A stretch of DNA of 53,571 nt from Oceanospirillaceae bacterium (GCA_013215445.1 JABSRA010000026.1:1-53571), one strand, 5' to 3'; positions 16,951 to 25,841 are shown, counted from the stretch's first letter. Numbers and translations are program-made. Notes: generated from the letters alone by a model not told the origin.

Positions 16951-18030
16951 ATGTATAAAAACAATAATCGCTACACCTTGTTATCCTTAATGGCACTGCT
17001 GTGCCTGATTTACTCAGGGGGCAGTGTTGCAGAGGGTAGAGGGGTAATAAAAGATACCATTATTATCAAAGCAGTCGGTACCTGGGGTTTTTTTACTAAT
17101 TATCAAAAACATGAGGGCCCTTTTTGGAATCATCGCATTGCGCAGGTGAGCCAGGGACGCATTGTGGGTGAAATTAAACCTCAGACTAGCTTGGACTTAA
17201 CCGGGGCGGAAATCATGCGACTGGTTAAAAATGGCGTGTTTGATTTTGCCTTTGGCCTACCGGGTTATGTCGCCCCTGAAAGCGCCATCTTTGAGGGGGC
17301 CGACCTGTCTTCATTAGTGCAAAAAATAGTGCTGCAACGACAGGTCGCAGATGCTTATTTTCCGACTATGGCGCTCGCTTTCGAAGCTAAATACCATGCG
17401 AAATTGTTAACCTTGTATCCCTTCCCCAGCCAGATGATGTGGTGCCGACAGGCGATTCACAATATCGGCGATTTACGGGGGAAAAAAGTGCGAGTCTATC
17501 TGGCTACCTTAAGTGATTTTGTGGAAAGTGTCGGGGCTATTCCAGTCAATTTGCCGTTTAAAAATGTAGCAACTTCTCTGCAAAGTGGCGCAATAGACTG
17601 TGCTATTACTGGCACCATGTCGGCATATACTGGGAAATTGTACAAAGTAGCCAAGCATGGCTTCACCTTGCGGGTGGGCTGGGGGCTGGCATTTGGCGCG
17701 ATGAACTTGGATAAATGGGAATTGCTCAGCGCCACCCAGCAACAGTTGCTGGAAGACGAATTTGCCAAACTCACCGATCAGATGTGGCGGGAAACTGCCA
17801 CAGAAGATGCAATCGCGCTCGATTGCCTCAGCAGCGGGCCCTGTGCAATAGGCGAGGTAGGTAATATGCAGTTAGTGAATCCCTCCGCTGGCGATCTGGC
17901 CATTCTCGAGCGTTTGGCGCAAGAGGTTATCCTGCCGCGCTGGGCGGCTCGTTGCGGGCCTGAATGTGCGGCCAATTGGAACCGAAGTGTCGGTAAACTA
18001 CTAAAGTTAACTGCCCAGGTAAAAAAATAA
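16951..18030 (+). CDS. Second DctP-type periplasmic solute-binding protein
   Basis: A 359-residue exported protein of the TRAP SBP fold, diverged from the dctP upstream. The signal peptide runs to about residue 28 (LCLIYSGGSVAEGRG). TRAP features include IGDLRGKKVRVYLATLSDFVESVGAIPV (conserved Arg in KVRVY) and the PFKNVATSLQSGAIDCAITG helix. Seven cysteines are unusual for this family: MMWCRQ, IDCAI, LDCLSSGPC and RCGPECAAN; disulfides are likely in the periplasm. I prefer ATG 16951 to the GTG at 16939, because it gives a normal signal peptide; ribosome site CAGG is weak. It may present another ligand to DctQM or act as a sensor subunit for the kinase. Confidence 0.82.
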   Translation: MYKNNNRYTLLSLMALLCLIYSGGSVAEGRGVIKDTIIIKAVGTWGFFTNYQKHEGPFWNHRIAQVSQGRIVGEIKPQTSLDLTGAEIMRLVKNGVFDFAFGLPGYVAPESAIFEGADLSSLVQKIVLQRQVADAYFPTMALAFEAKYHAKLLTLYPFPSQMMWCRQAIHNIGDLRGKKVRVYLATLSDFVESVGAIPVNLPFKNVATSLQSGAIDCAITGTMSAYTGKLYKVAKHGFTLRVGWGLAFGAMNLDKWELLSATQQQLLEDEFAKLTDQMWRETATEDAIALDCLSSGPCAIGEVGNMQLVNPSAGDLAILERLAQEVILPRWAARCGPECAANWNRSVGKLLKLTAQVKK

Positions 18031-18142
18031 AAGTATTGGCAATATGACTGCATAATTTTTTAGATAAAGCGCATACTTAATGTTCATCCTCTGTTTTACA
18101 GCGAAGATAAATAGGGAGTGTATTCATTAAGGGAGAAATCGA

Positions 18143-18892
18143 ATGAAAATACTAGCGATTTTATTATTCGTTTTGTTGCAATCAAATGCGCTGTTAGCCG
18201 AGAAGCTTCGTATTATTACCCATGAATATCCCCCGTTCTCATATACCGATGAAAATGATCAGTTAGTCGGTATGTCAATTGAACTACTGCATGCAGTCTT
18301 TCAAGATATGGATTTCGAAGATTATGAGCTGCGGGTTTTTCCTTGGAAAAGAGCCCTGAAAAGTGCTAGAAATAATCCGAATCGTCTATTATTCCCCCTG
18401 AGCAGAAAGCCGGATCGAGAGCTTGATTTTGATTGGGTAGGTAAAGCGGGCCCGCGTCGAATTTCACTGTTTAAGTTAAGTTCCAGAGCCGAGATTCACA
18501 ATAACCAAGAACTTTCTCACTACAAACAGTATGTCATTGCAAGTCTAAGAGGCGCCGCGTACACCAAGGCACTTAGCAACCAGGAATTTACTCGCATTGA
18601 AACAACCGCGGTTCCGGAACAGGATGTCAATCTGTTATATAGAGGGCGAGTAGATATGGTGCTTAGTGATGATGCAGTCTTTTACCACATCATAAAAACG
18701 GTCAGTCTGGGTGACGTTACATTCAATACCAGTAGCGTTGAGCGAGTGGTAGGATTTAGTGAGCCTAGTGATCGATGGTTCGCCTTTGGCAAGGGCAGTG
18801 ATAAACAGTTAGTCGCGCAATTTATAATATCTTACGAAAAGTTAGTCAAACAGGGCATAGTCGATCAAATAATCGAGAAGTACTTCAAATGA
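18143..18892 (+). CDS. Periplasmic solute-binding protein, family 3
   Basis: The 249-residue protein has a signal peptide ending near residue 19 (LLQSNALLAEKLR). The mature N-terminus, LRIITHEYPPFSYTDENDQLVGMS, is the standard opening of SBP_bac_3 proteins that bind amino acids or related compounds. There is no ABC permease or ATPase nearby. It may therefore be one of the orphan receptors common in Shewanella-Vibrio-type genomes, or a sensor accessory. It follows the second TRAP binding protein by 112 bp, with a good AAGGGAGAAATCG ribosome site. The ligand is unknown. It could be cotranscribed with the TRAP genes. Confidence 0.8.
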   Translation: MKILAILLFVLLQSNALLAEKLRIITHEYPPFSYTDENDQLVGMSIELLHAVFQDMDFEDYELRVFPWKRALKSARNNPNRLLFPLSRKPDRELDFDWVGKAGPRRISLFKLSSRAEIHNNQELSHYKQYVIASLRGAAYTKALSNQEFTRIETTAVPEQDVNLLYRGRVDMVLSDDAVFYHIIKTVSLGDVTFNTSSVERVVGFSEPSDRWFAFGKGSDKQLVAQFIISYEKLVKQGIVDQIIEKYFK

Positions 18893-19161
18893 ATAAGCGC
18901 AGATTTGGTCTGGATCGAATTCATCAATTTTTCTTGGAATCTAACATCTAACCAAAAATGGCTATTAGCTCTGCCCAGCGACCCCTTTGAAATCAACAAA
19001 TAGGCAGTGGCTTAGATAAATGCTCGCTGGTCTAAGGTTGCTCTTCGCGACTTCCTGTTGTTGCGTATTGACCCTTTCGTGGCTGGTGCCGGTGGTAGAG
19101 AGGGTGGTTGTGGTGATTGATGGTTGAAGTAGAGCCAGATAGGGATTGAATGGAGGTTACT

Positions 19162-19839
19162 ATGACTGAGACTATTGAGTGGGTGATGCTGGTGGAGGTC
19201 CAGAGAGACCAGCGGGTGCGCTGCGATTACCTAGATTGTAAGCACAGTGTTTATCGGCGTATCCATATCCTTAAATATCCAGATGGACGATATCAGTGTC
19301 TTGGTTCCGGGTGTTTTAAAAAGCTCAATAACAGTGCCGGCGTTAAGGTCATTCAAGCTGCTAGCGTGGCATATTTTGGGCAAGGTAAAGCACTGACCCA
19401 TGCACAGCGCATGCAATTGATTGATAATCGCAGTGTGCTCTTAGAAAAGCTGTTAGCGCAGGGCCTGCGGGAACAGCCATCCATTGCCCGAATAGAAAGC
19501 GCTGATCAAGGGGCAGGTTTGGCGATAAAAGCGCTTAAGCAAGTGATTGAGCGGCAGCGGGCAGCAAAGCCACTGATGAGGGAGAAAGCTGTCGATATCT
19601 CCCAAGCTAGCCCCGTTGAAAATTATCATTTATTGAGGAAGTATCAGAAGTTCAATCCACTCATTAACTACGCTGCATTTCCCCGTGGCGAAAAGTATTC
19701 AGGGGCTCTAGATATGGTGGCGCGTAAATACCGACAGCCTGGCAGGCCTGTCGATACCGCGAGTGTTGATTTTCAGCGAGAGGTGCAATCTCTGATTGAG
19801 AATATGGTTGATTATAAAGCGTCAGCGCAACGTGGATAA
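19162..19839 (+). CDS. Unrecognised protein with N-terminal zinc-binding motif
   Basis: I do not recognise this 225-residue protein. The first 60 residues hold two Cys-x4-Cys pairs (RCDYLDCKHS and YQCLGSGCFKKL) about 27 residues apart, with basic and aromatic residues between them. This looks like a zinc ribbon or treble-clef finger. The rest is helical and basic (KALKQVIERQRAAKPLMREK) with no membrane segment or signal peptide, so it is probably cytosolic and may bind nucleic acid. I prefer ATG 19162, because GGAGG sits 5 nt upstream; an in-frame ATG at 19150 is also possible. It is convergent with flgT and preceded by 257 bp without features. Confidence 0.6.
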   Translation: MTETIEWVMLVEVQRDQRVRCDYLDCKHSVYRRIHILKYPDGRYQCLGSGCFKKLNNSAGVKVIQAASVAYFGQGKALTHAQRMQLIDNRSVLLEKLLAQGLREQPSIARIESADQGAGLAIKALKQVIERQRAAKPLMREKAVDISQASPVENYHLLRKYQKFNPLINYAAFPRGEKYSGALDMVARKYRQPGRPVDTASVDFQREVQSLIENMVDYKASAQRG

Positions 19840-19850
19840 AAAACCTTTCC

Positions 19851-19895
19851 AGCAGCGCCAGTGACGGGTATGGAAGGTAATATAAACTGGCTGCT
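19851..19895. terminator. Possible hairpin between convergent genes
   Basis: AGCAGC-g-CCAGT (19851-19862) can pair with ACTGGCTGCT (19886-19895) with a 1-nt bulge. It sits between the stop of the zinc-motif protein and the stop of flgT. There is no convincing T-run, so this is a weak call. Confidence 0.35.
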
Positions 19896-19910
19896 AACGC
19901 AAAATACCTT

Positions 19911-21149
19911 TTATTGCGAAATTAACACATCTCCGGCCTGGATATTACTCTGCTCAGCCAAACCGTCTAATTTGCCCTGTGCGGAGTTCGCCTGAACTTT
20001 TTGCACGGTCAATATCAGCGGAGTTTGGTTTAATTCAACGGTCGAGTTTTGCTGGTAGTCATAAAAAATTGACTTGCGATAAACAGCAAATTTATCGCCC
20101 TTTTTAACCCCTGAATTGCGCCCTGCTTTAAACCATATTAATCTCTCATCGGCACGGGTTATCTCAACTGAGAAATTATTACAGCGCAGTTCGCTGCTGA
20201 TCTCGTTGGCCATTTTGTCGAGCATCTTACTGACTTGTTGACCGTAATCTAACTGCCAAAATGGGCTGCTGGCAAAACCGAATTTTTGTCGGTCGTTATT
20301 ACCCCAAAGGCCTGCTGTCCGATAGTTTTTTTGGCTGAGTAGTGTGCCGGTAAATCCGTCGTGGATAAATAAGTCAATTTCAAAGGCGCGCATGTAGCGA
20401 CTGCTGAGGTAATCATACTTATGATATTTGTCAATAAAGTAGTTTTTGGACCTGAAAACGCTGGGGGTTAGCATGGAAATATCGCGCACCACCCCCGAGA
20501 TGATATATTGAACTTCCAGCTGTTCTATTTGCTGTAATACAGTGGTGAGAGATCCCTGGGGTAGGTAGCCTGTTGCCGCCGTATTGGTCTGTGCTTGTAC
20601 TTGCAGGTTACCGGCATTAAGCGCTTCAATTTTGCCTTTGTTGGCCAGCCTTCTGACCAGTTCAACCGCCATGCTAGATTCTATATTGCGCAGGCGGCCT
20701 ATATTGGCTTGTTCCGGGTTGGCCATGGGAAAAGCTGCCACCGCAACTCTCTTGCGAAAATGACTGGCACTTTGACCGTTACTGCACTTATTGTGACTGG
20801 ATATTTCGACGCTAATCAGTACGGTTAATATATTGCCGCTAATGGTTTCCTTTAATATTTGGTGCTGACCGACTTGTGCCAGTGCTTTAATGGATAAGTT
20901 GTCTTGAATAATGACACCTTGCTCGAGCTGTTGCTCGGTGCTGATGTAGGCGCTGGCCTGAAGTGCTGCTTGTTGTTTAGCCCGGTTGATGGCTATATTT
21001 CTGGCGCTGGTTAAATCTCCGGAGACAATGATAGCTTGGCCATTTGCCTGAACGGTTAGTGCCTGCACGGGCATGGCGATAATGAAAGTCAGTACAAAAA
21101 GTGCGGTACGCAGCCAATTAACTGCTATGATTATTTTGCTCAACATCAT
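19911..21149 (-). CDS. flgT: Flagellar H-ring protein FlgT
   Basis: A 412-residue exported protein that fits FlgT of polar-flagellated gammaproteobacteria, the H-ring component around the basal body. The signal peptide ends near residue 30 (AMPVQALTVQANGQAI). The N-domain opens with GQAIIVSGDLTSARNIAINRAKQQAALQ (part of a BON/lipoprotein-like fold). The middle domain holds RKRVAVAAFPMANPEQANIG, and the C-terminal domain holds RLIWFKAGRNSGVKKGDKFAVYR. In Vibrio it supports assembly of motor proteins around LP rings. It is transcribed divergently from flgO-flgP, which complete the same ring. Confidence 0.78.
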   Translation of the reverse strand: MMLSKIIIAVNWLRTALFVLTFIIAMPVQALTVQANGQAIIVSGDLTSARNIAINRAKQQAALQASAYISTEQQLEQGVIIQDNLSIKALAQVGQHQILKETISGNILTVLISVEISSHNKCSNGQSASHFRKRVAVAAFPMANPEQANIGRLRNIESSMAVELVRRLANKGKIEALNAGNLQVQAQTNTAATGYLPQGSLTTVLQQIEQLEVQYIISGVVRDISMLTPSVFRSKNYFIDKYHKYDYLSSRYMRAFEIDLFIHDGFTGTLLSQKNYRTAGLWGNNDRQKFGFASSPFWQLDYGQQVSKMLDKMANEISSELRCNNFSVEITRADERLIWFKAGRNSGVKKGDKFAVYRKSIFYDYQQNSTVELNQTPLILTVQKVQANSAQGKLDGLAEQSNIQAGDVLISQ

Positions 21150-21336
21150 TCAATATTTACCGATAGTATAATAAGGCGTTGATTAAGGTTTGAAACTATT
21201 CAACGAGAGTGTGAATGCTCTGGTTTAACTTTTAATTTCAACACTATAATACATTTAGGTGATATAGCGAATAGAGTCGTTAGTAGTCTTAGTGTAATAT
21301 CACCCATAAACTTGTTTAGTGTATAGGCATTACAGC

Positions 21337-22020
21337 ATGATTAAAGTGTTAATAATGAGTATCTTGATGTTGAGCGGCTGTGCAGCTCAAGGTGTTAATT
21401 CGCCGTTTTCTAATAAAATGTCGACTGAGGAGGCGCGTGCTATCGTACAGCAGGCGATAGAGCTTGATAGTTTGTCTGGCTTTGCAGAGCCTGCTGCTAT
21501 AGCTATCACTCCCGTAGAGCCGAACTATTTCGATCCTATTAGTGAGGCGGTCGCGCAAATGGCCGATCAAATGGTGTTGGGATTACGGCAAAATCGAGTC
21601 AAGCGGCTGCCCGTCGCAGTCTTGCCTTTTAAATCGTTGCGCCGTAGTGTGCAAGATGATTTGTTTGGGGCAAGACTGTCTGAGAGTTTTGTTTTTCCGA
21701 TGACTCAGCGCGGCTATAACATGGTTGACTATCGAGCGGTTACTTTAGTCACCACCGATAAAGCACCGCTGACCAAAGGTAATCTACCTGTATTACAGCA
21801 GCAGTATAAAATTTATTATATTCTCACCGGTACTTATGCAAGACACGGGGATGGGGTGGTGATTAATGCGCGTATCTTAGATGTCATCACGCGCCAAGTG
21901 GTGGCCGCTGGGCAGACGCATATTGCCTATAAGCGCCTAGAGAGTCAGCTGCCTGGCTATAACCCTATTGATGCATTAAATCGGGGTTATATAATTGAAA
22001 ATGGGATTGGTCCGCAATAG
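21337..22020 (+). CDS. flgO: Flagellar outer-membrane lipoprotein FlgO
   Basis: The 227-residue lipoprotein has signal and lipobox LMLSGC (Cys at about residue 13). A FlgO-domain core follows, with LPVAVLPFKSLRRSVQDDLFGARLSESF and YYILTGTYARHGDGVVINARILD (shown in part). FlgO sits with FlgP and FlgT in the H-ring outside the flagellar outer-membrane ring. I start at ATG 21337; a GTG at 21319 would add six residues and spoil the signal peptide. The next gene, flgP, begins 10 nt after its stop. Regulation is probably tied to late flagellar genes, but no sigma28 site could be convincingly placed upstream. Confidence 0.8.
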   Translation: MIKVLIMSILMLSGCAAQGVNSPFSNKMSTEEARAIVQQAIELDSLSGFAEPAAIAITPVEPNYFDPISEAVAQMADQMVLGLRQNRVKRLPVAVLPFKSLRRSVQDDLFGARLSESFVFPMTQRGYNMVDYRAVTLVTTDKAPLTKGNLPVLQQQYKIYYILTGTYARHGDGVVINARILDVITRQVVAAGQTHIAYKRLESQLPGYNPIDALNRGYIIENGIGPQ

Positions 22021-22030
22021 GGTTTTATTG

Positions 22031-22492
22031 ATGAAAGTTAATACAGTAATAAAAAGTTTCTTGTTGGTAATATTGGTCTCGCTGGTGGGTTGTGAGACCG
22101 CCTCTAAAACGATGTCCAGTACTGCGAGTAGTGTTGGCAATGCTTTTAGCAGCCCTAATAGCGATATACAGACCTTTAGGGCCACAGGTTATGCGCCGGT
22201 TAGTAAGCAGCCTGGTAAAACAGTCGGTGAAAAAGTGATTAACGCTATCCGGGCTTCTAAATTGCGTGCCTATCAAGAATTGGCAGCCATGATCCACGGC
22301 CAGTACATTTCCAGCAGTAGCACAGTGCAAGACATGGTCTTGGTTAATGATAATTTCAAGACCGCTGTCGCGGGTATTGTGCGCGGTGCTAGGGTAGTGA
22401 AATCTTATCCTATTCAAGATGATGTCTACGCGACTATTTTAGAAGTGCAAGTTAATCAATTGCAGCAGGCGTGGATAGTTAATAATAACTAA
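22031..22492 (+). CDS. flgP: Flagellar outer-membrane lipoprotein FlgP
   Basis: At 153 residues it matches FlgP, a lipoprotein of the flagellar basal disk/H-ring. The signal ends in lipobox VSLVGC (Cys at about 20). The mature part has FRATGYAPVSKQPGKTVGEK and IRASKLRAYQELAAMIHGQY, then a segment on the conserved strand pattern DNFKTAVAGIVRGARVV. This is the LPP20-like fold. ATG 22031 is 10 nt after flgO; the longer frame from 21995 runs back into flgO. The stop TAA (22490-22492) is followed without a gap by the AGCTAGA tandem array. Confidence 0.8.
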   Translation: MKVNTVIKSFLLVILVSLVGCETASKTMSSTASSVGNAFSSPNSDIQTFRATGYAPVSKQPGKTVGEKVINAIRASKLRAYQELAAMIHGQYISSSSTVQDMVLVNDNFKTAVAGIVRGARVVKSYPIQDDVYATILEVQVNQLQQAWIVNNN

Positions 22493-22547
22493 AGCTAGAA
22501 GCTAGAAGCTAGAAGCTAGAAGCTAGAAGCTAGAAGCTAGAAGCTAG
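22493..22547. repeat. Heptanucleotide tandem repeat AGCTAGA, about 7.9 copies
   Basis: The unit AGCTAGA is repeated seven times perfectly and once incompletely, beginning on the base after the flgP stop codon. Each unit holds a CTAG core. Such exact arrays arise by slippage and usually vary in length between strains. It could affect flgP mRNA stability; it cannot change the FlgP protein unless the stop is lost. Confidence 0.95.
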
Positions 22548-22588
22548 GTGCGGGTTGATTGCGGTGGATGCTGAGGCAGTATATTGTT

Positions 22589-22630
22589 GCTCACCGCTCA
22601 CCGCTCACCGCTCACCGCTCACCGCTCACC
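22589..22630. repeat. Heptanucleotide tandem repeat GCTCACC, 6 copies
   Basis: Six perfect copies of GCTCACC end 2 bp before the reverse-strand stop codon of the DUF1244 gene (22633). The unit differs from the AGCTAGA array 41 bp away, but both have a 7-bp period. Both abut the stop codon of a convergent gene. Confidence 0.95.
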
Positions 22631-22632
22631 GC

Positions 22633-22929
22633 TTATTTCTTAGGGAAGGCTTGATTAAAGGCTTCCATCTGGGCATCGGTGGCAGGCAGTTGATGTTTGT
22701 TTTTCCAGCTGGCGTAAGGCTCCTTATAAATAACCTCGCGGGCCTGTTCATAATCAATATCTTGGCCTCGCTCACTGGCTGCGGCTGAGTACCATTTGGC
22801 CAGGCAGTTTCTGCAAAAACCGGCCAGTATCATTAAATCTATGTTCTGCGCATCTTTACGCGAATCTAAATGCTCTAGTAAGCGTCTAAAGGCGGCGGCT
22901 TCAATTTCAGTCTGGGTCTGTTTGTCCAT
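22633..22929 (-). CDS. DUF1244 domain protein
   Basis: A 98-residue, fully helical small protein that matches DUF1244 in length and sequence. Recognisable stretches are EAAAFRRLLEHLDSRKDAQNIDLM, the cysteine motif GFCRNCLAKWYSAAA, and a C-terminal tail with LPATDAQMEAFNQ. The CRNC pair may bind a metal or be redox active. The family is widespread in proteobacteria, and no function is known to me. It follows glnD on the same strand at a 154-bp distance. Its stop codon lies next to the GCTCACC array. Confidence 0.85.
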   Translation of the reverse strand: MDKQTQTEIEAAAFRRLLEHLDSRKDAQNIDLMILAGFCRNCLAKWYSAAASERGQDIDYEQAREVIYKEPYASWKNKHQLPATDAQMEAFNQAFPKK

Positions 22930-23083
22930 AATAGTGCTCTGTTAGTCTAAGTTATCGTTAGTGCCCGTTGTGCAGCAGCTGTTTACTGTGTTGGTCACAC
23001 AGGCTCGATCTGATTGTTTAGCATGACTAAACGCCCACCCCTAGTATCGCTCTCGCCACGGCTCGTTTTGGGATTAGCACTGC

Positions 23084-25774
23084 TTATGCAGCGCTGACGT
23101 GTTGGTCGAGTTGCTTACATATTTCTGTTTGTAGCAAGTGGATGAATTGGGGGTCTTCGACCAGTGCGCCAGTCCAGTCGGTGATGAAAAATAAATCGAC
23201 CACACGTTCACCGACTATGGTGATTTTTGCTTTACAGACAGTGATGTTGTGCGTGGCGAAAACGTCCCCAATGACTGCTAGTAGTCCGGGTCTGTCCGGC
23301 GAGATGACTTCTACCAGTGTGTAGTTATTACTTGAATCGGTACTGAATTTTACCTTGCTGGGCGTGGAAAATAGTTTCATTTGGCGGCTAATACGACGCT
23401 TGATTATTGATGAGTAACGCTCAGGAGAGGCAAGCTTTCGCTCTAGCGTCCGTTTTATTTCCTGGAGTCTATGTGCGTCATCTGGGATAGATTTGTTTTC
23501 TTGGGTCAGTATCGTATAGCTGCTAAAGCAGTATTCACTCTGGGTGGGATAGATGCGCGCATCTTGAATGCTCAGTGAGAGTTGATCTAAAGTGGCGACG
23601 GTAACCGCGAATAAATTGTCGGCATTCTTGGTATAAATAAATACGTCTGATGCCCCTTCATACATGCGTAAACTGGTCTTCTTGATCAGAGCTAAGGTCT
23701 GTTCGGTATCTTGTTCTAAGATAGATTTGGTGTGCCAGGCAATATTCTTGGCCGTTTCATGAATAAAATATTCATCTCCTAAGCTTGACCATAAATCGTC
23801 GATGCGCTGCTGTTGAATGTTGTTGATAGAGAGCATTTCGAGTGCTTCTTGCTGCACTTGTTCGATGAGGTCTTGGCGGTTGACTGGGTTCTCTAAGCCC
23901 CGCTTAAGCGCCAGTTTGGTCTCGCCGTAAAGTTGGCGCATCAGTGATGCGCGCCAATTATTCCACAGGGTGTTATTGGTGGCGTTGATGTCTGCCACGG
24001 TTAATACATAAAGATAATCTAGGTGAGTAACGTCCCCAATGTGCTCGGCAAAATGTTGAATGACCTCGGGGTCAGAGATGTCTTTGCGCTGTGCTGTCAT
24101 TGACATAAGTAAGTGATTACGTACCAGCCAAGCGATTAGTTGGGTGTCCCATTTGCCGAGTCGATGGCGCTTGCAGAATGCTATGACGTCGACGGTACCC
24201 AGTTCCGAGTGATCTCCGCCACGGCCTTTGGCGATATCGTGATAGAGAGCGGCTATGTACAATAATTCTATTTTAGGCAGCTGATTGACCACGCGGTGTG
24301 CGATAGGGAATTTTTCTTTGTGCTCTGGGTGTCTAAATTGGCGGCACTTGCGAATGACTTTGACGGTGTGTGCATCAACGGTGTAGATGTGGAATAAATC
24401 GTGTTGCATCTGTCCGACAATACGACCGAATTCAGGTAGATATCTGCCTAGAATGCCGTAGCGTATCATGCGCTTTATTTCTGTTGATACACCATCTTGT
24501 TGACGTAGCAGTTCCATAAACAGTGAAATGTTGCGAATGTCATCGCGAAACTTATCGTCTATTAAATGCCAGTGCTCGCGAATTAGGCGAATGGTAGAGG
24601 CGCGTACCCCCGCAATGCTGCGATCTTGTGCCAAAATCACAAAAATTTCCATCAGGGCGAATGGCTGATTTTGGAATACATTTTGGTGGGTGACTTCTAA
24701 AAAATTATTGTGCAGTTGAAAGCGGTTGTTAAGGCTTTTAATGATCGGCTGTTCATCGCTATCGAGGCTCTCATCAAAGTACTGCAATAGAAGATCGTTA
24801 AAACCAGACATCTGCATCGCGATCCGATAATACTTGCTCATGAATTGCTCGACAGCCAGTTTGCCTTTTTGATCTTTATAACCAAAGAAGTCAGCTAAGC
24901 TGCGCTGGTGATCAAACAGTAATCGATCCTCGCGCTTGTGATTGAACATGTGCAGTGCATAGCGAATTTTCCAAAGATAGCGCTGGCCTTTGTTGAGTAT
25001 GTCGAGCTCAGAGGAGGTGATAAAACCGTAGTCGACCAAATTGTCGATGCTGGTGGCGCCAAAATAACGCTTGGCTACCCAGCCGATAGTGTGAATGTCG
25101 CGCAGGCCCCCCGGTGAGTTTTTGATGTTAGGCTCTAAATTGTACTCGGTATTGTTAGTGCGTTGATGCCGAATGACTTGTTCGGCGAGTTTGCCTTGCA
25201 AATAACCTTTGGCATCCCAGGCTTGTTCTGAGGTGACACGCTCATACATCAGCTGTCGTAGTTGTGGATTGCCAGTGATGGTACGCGACTCTATCAAATT
25301 TGTGGCGACAGTGATGTCTAGTTTTGATTGTTGGTAGCAGTCGTCAATGGTTCTTACACTTGAGCCCACCTCTAACTTAATGTCCCATAAAAAGGTCAGG
25401 AAATCGGCGATGCTCTGTTGATATTGTGTTGGGTCTTGATCGTCGAAGAGAATCAGTAAGTCGATATCAGAATAGGGGTGTAACTCACCTCTGCCGTAGC
25501 CGCCTACCGCGATTAAGGACGCTTGATTTGCCGCTGGCCACTCAAACATTTTCCAGGCGCTGGAGAGCAAAAAGTCTAGAATTTGCGAGCGCCCATAGAT
25601 CAGCTGTTCGATCTCTATGCCATTGGTAAAAGCTCTGTCCATGTTCTCGCGCATTGATGCCAAGGCTGTTTTGAACAGGGGAATCGGCAGCTGGCACTGG
25701 GACAGTTGTTTGCTAAAGTCCTCTGAATCGAAAAAAACGTCGGTATCTATGTCGTTAATGGCGCTGTTGGGCAT
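23084..25774 (-). CDS. glnD: Bifunctional uridylyltransferase / uridylyl-removing enzyme
   Basis: GlnD senses glutamine and adds or removes UMP on PII proteins, setting nitrogen metabolism. With the start used here it has 896 residues, the family's length. The nucleotidyltransferase site GGYGRGELHPYSDIDLLILF lies near residue 90. The HD phosphohydrolase site, with YHDIAKGRGGDHSELG, is near 510. Two ACT domains lie at about 710-790 and 815-896 (VEVISPDRPGLLAVIGDVF). I prefer ATG 25774 (MPNSAINDID), because AGGA lies 8 nt upstream. A longer frame from 25885 would overlap the map gene by 44 bp and add 37 poorly conserved residues. Map and glnD are adjacent as in Pseudomonas. Confidence 0.95.
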   Translation of the reverse strand: MPNSAINDIDTDVFFDSEDFSKQLSQCQLPIPLFKTALASMRENMDRAFTNGIEIEQLIYGRSQILDFLLSSAWKMFEWPAANQASLIAVGGYGRGELHPYSDIDLLILFDDQDPTQYQQSIADFLTFLWDIKLEVGSSVRTIDDCYQQSKLDITVATNLIESRTITGNPQLRQLMYERVTSEQAWDAKGYLQGKLAEQVIRHQRTNNTEYNLEPNIKNSPGGLRDIHTIGWVAKRYFGATSIDNLVDYGFITSSELDILNKGQRYLWKIRYALHMFNHKREDRLLFDHQRSLADFFGYKDQKGKLAVEQFMSKYYRIAMQMSGFNDLLLQYFDESLDSDEQPIIKSLNNRFQLHNNFLEVTHQNVFQNQPFALMEIFVILAQDRSIAGVRASTIRLIREHWHLIDDKFRDDIRNISLFMELLRQQDGVSTEIKRMIRYGILGRYLPEFGRIVGQMQHDLFHIYTVDAHTVKVIRKCRQFRHPEHKEKFPIAHRVVNQLPKIELLYIAALYHDIAKGRGGDHSELGTVDVIAFCKRHRLGKWDTQLIAWLVRNHLLMSMTAQRKDISDPEVIQHFAEHIGDVTHLDYLYVLTVADINATNNTLWNNWRASLMRQLYGETKLALKRGLENPVNRQDLIEQVQQEALEMLSINNIQQQRIDDLWSSLGDEYFIHETAKNIAWHTKSILEQDTEQTLALIKKTSLRMYEGASDVFIYTKNADNLFAVTVATLDQLSLSIQDARIYPTQSEYCFSSYTILTQENKSIPDDAHRLQEIKRTLERKLASPERYSSIIKRRISRQMKLFSTPSKVKFSTDSSNNYTLVEVISPDRPGLLAVIGDVFATHNITVCKAKITIVGERVVDLFFITDWTGALVEDPQFIHLLQTEICKQLDQHVSAA

Positions 25775-25841
25775 ATCGTAATCCTGAGTATCGCGATGAG
25801 AGTGAGCTAAGCTGGTTGTCTGCAGCTGGCTAAAGACTGGC

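Noticed and set aside
21150..21336. Sigma28 flagellar promoter in the flgT/flgO gap
   Set aside because: An ACCGATAG stretch near 21160 resembles a -10 element, but no TAAA-type -35 stands at the right distance and it is far from flgO.
22493..22630. Possible CRISPR array
   Set aside because: The repeats are 7 bp with no spacers and no cas genes nearby; these are simple tandem repeats.
22555..22788. 77-residue frame through the GCTCACC array
   Set aside because: The first part only translates the tandem repeat (SPLTAHR units) and the rest is antisense to DUF1244.
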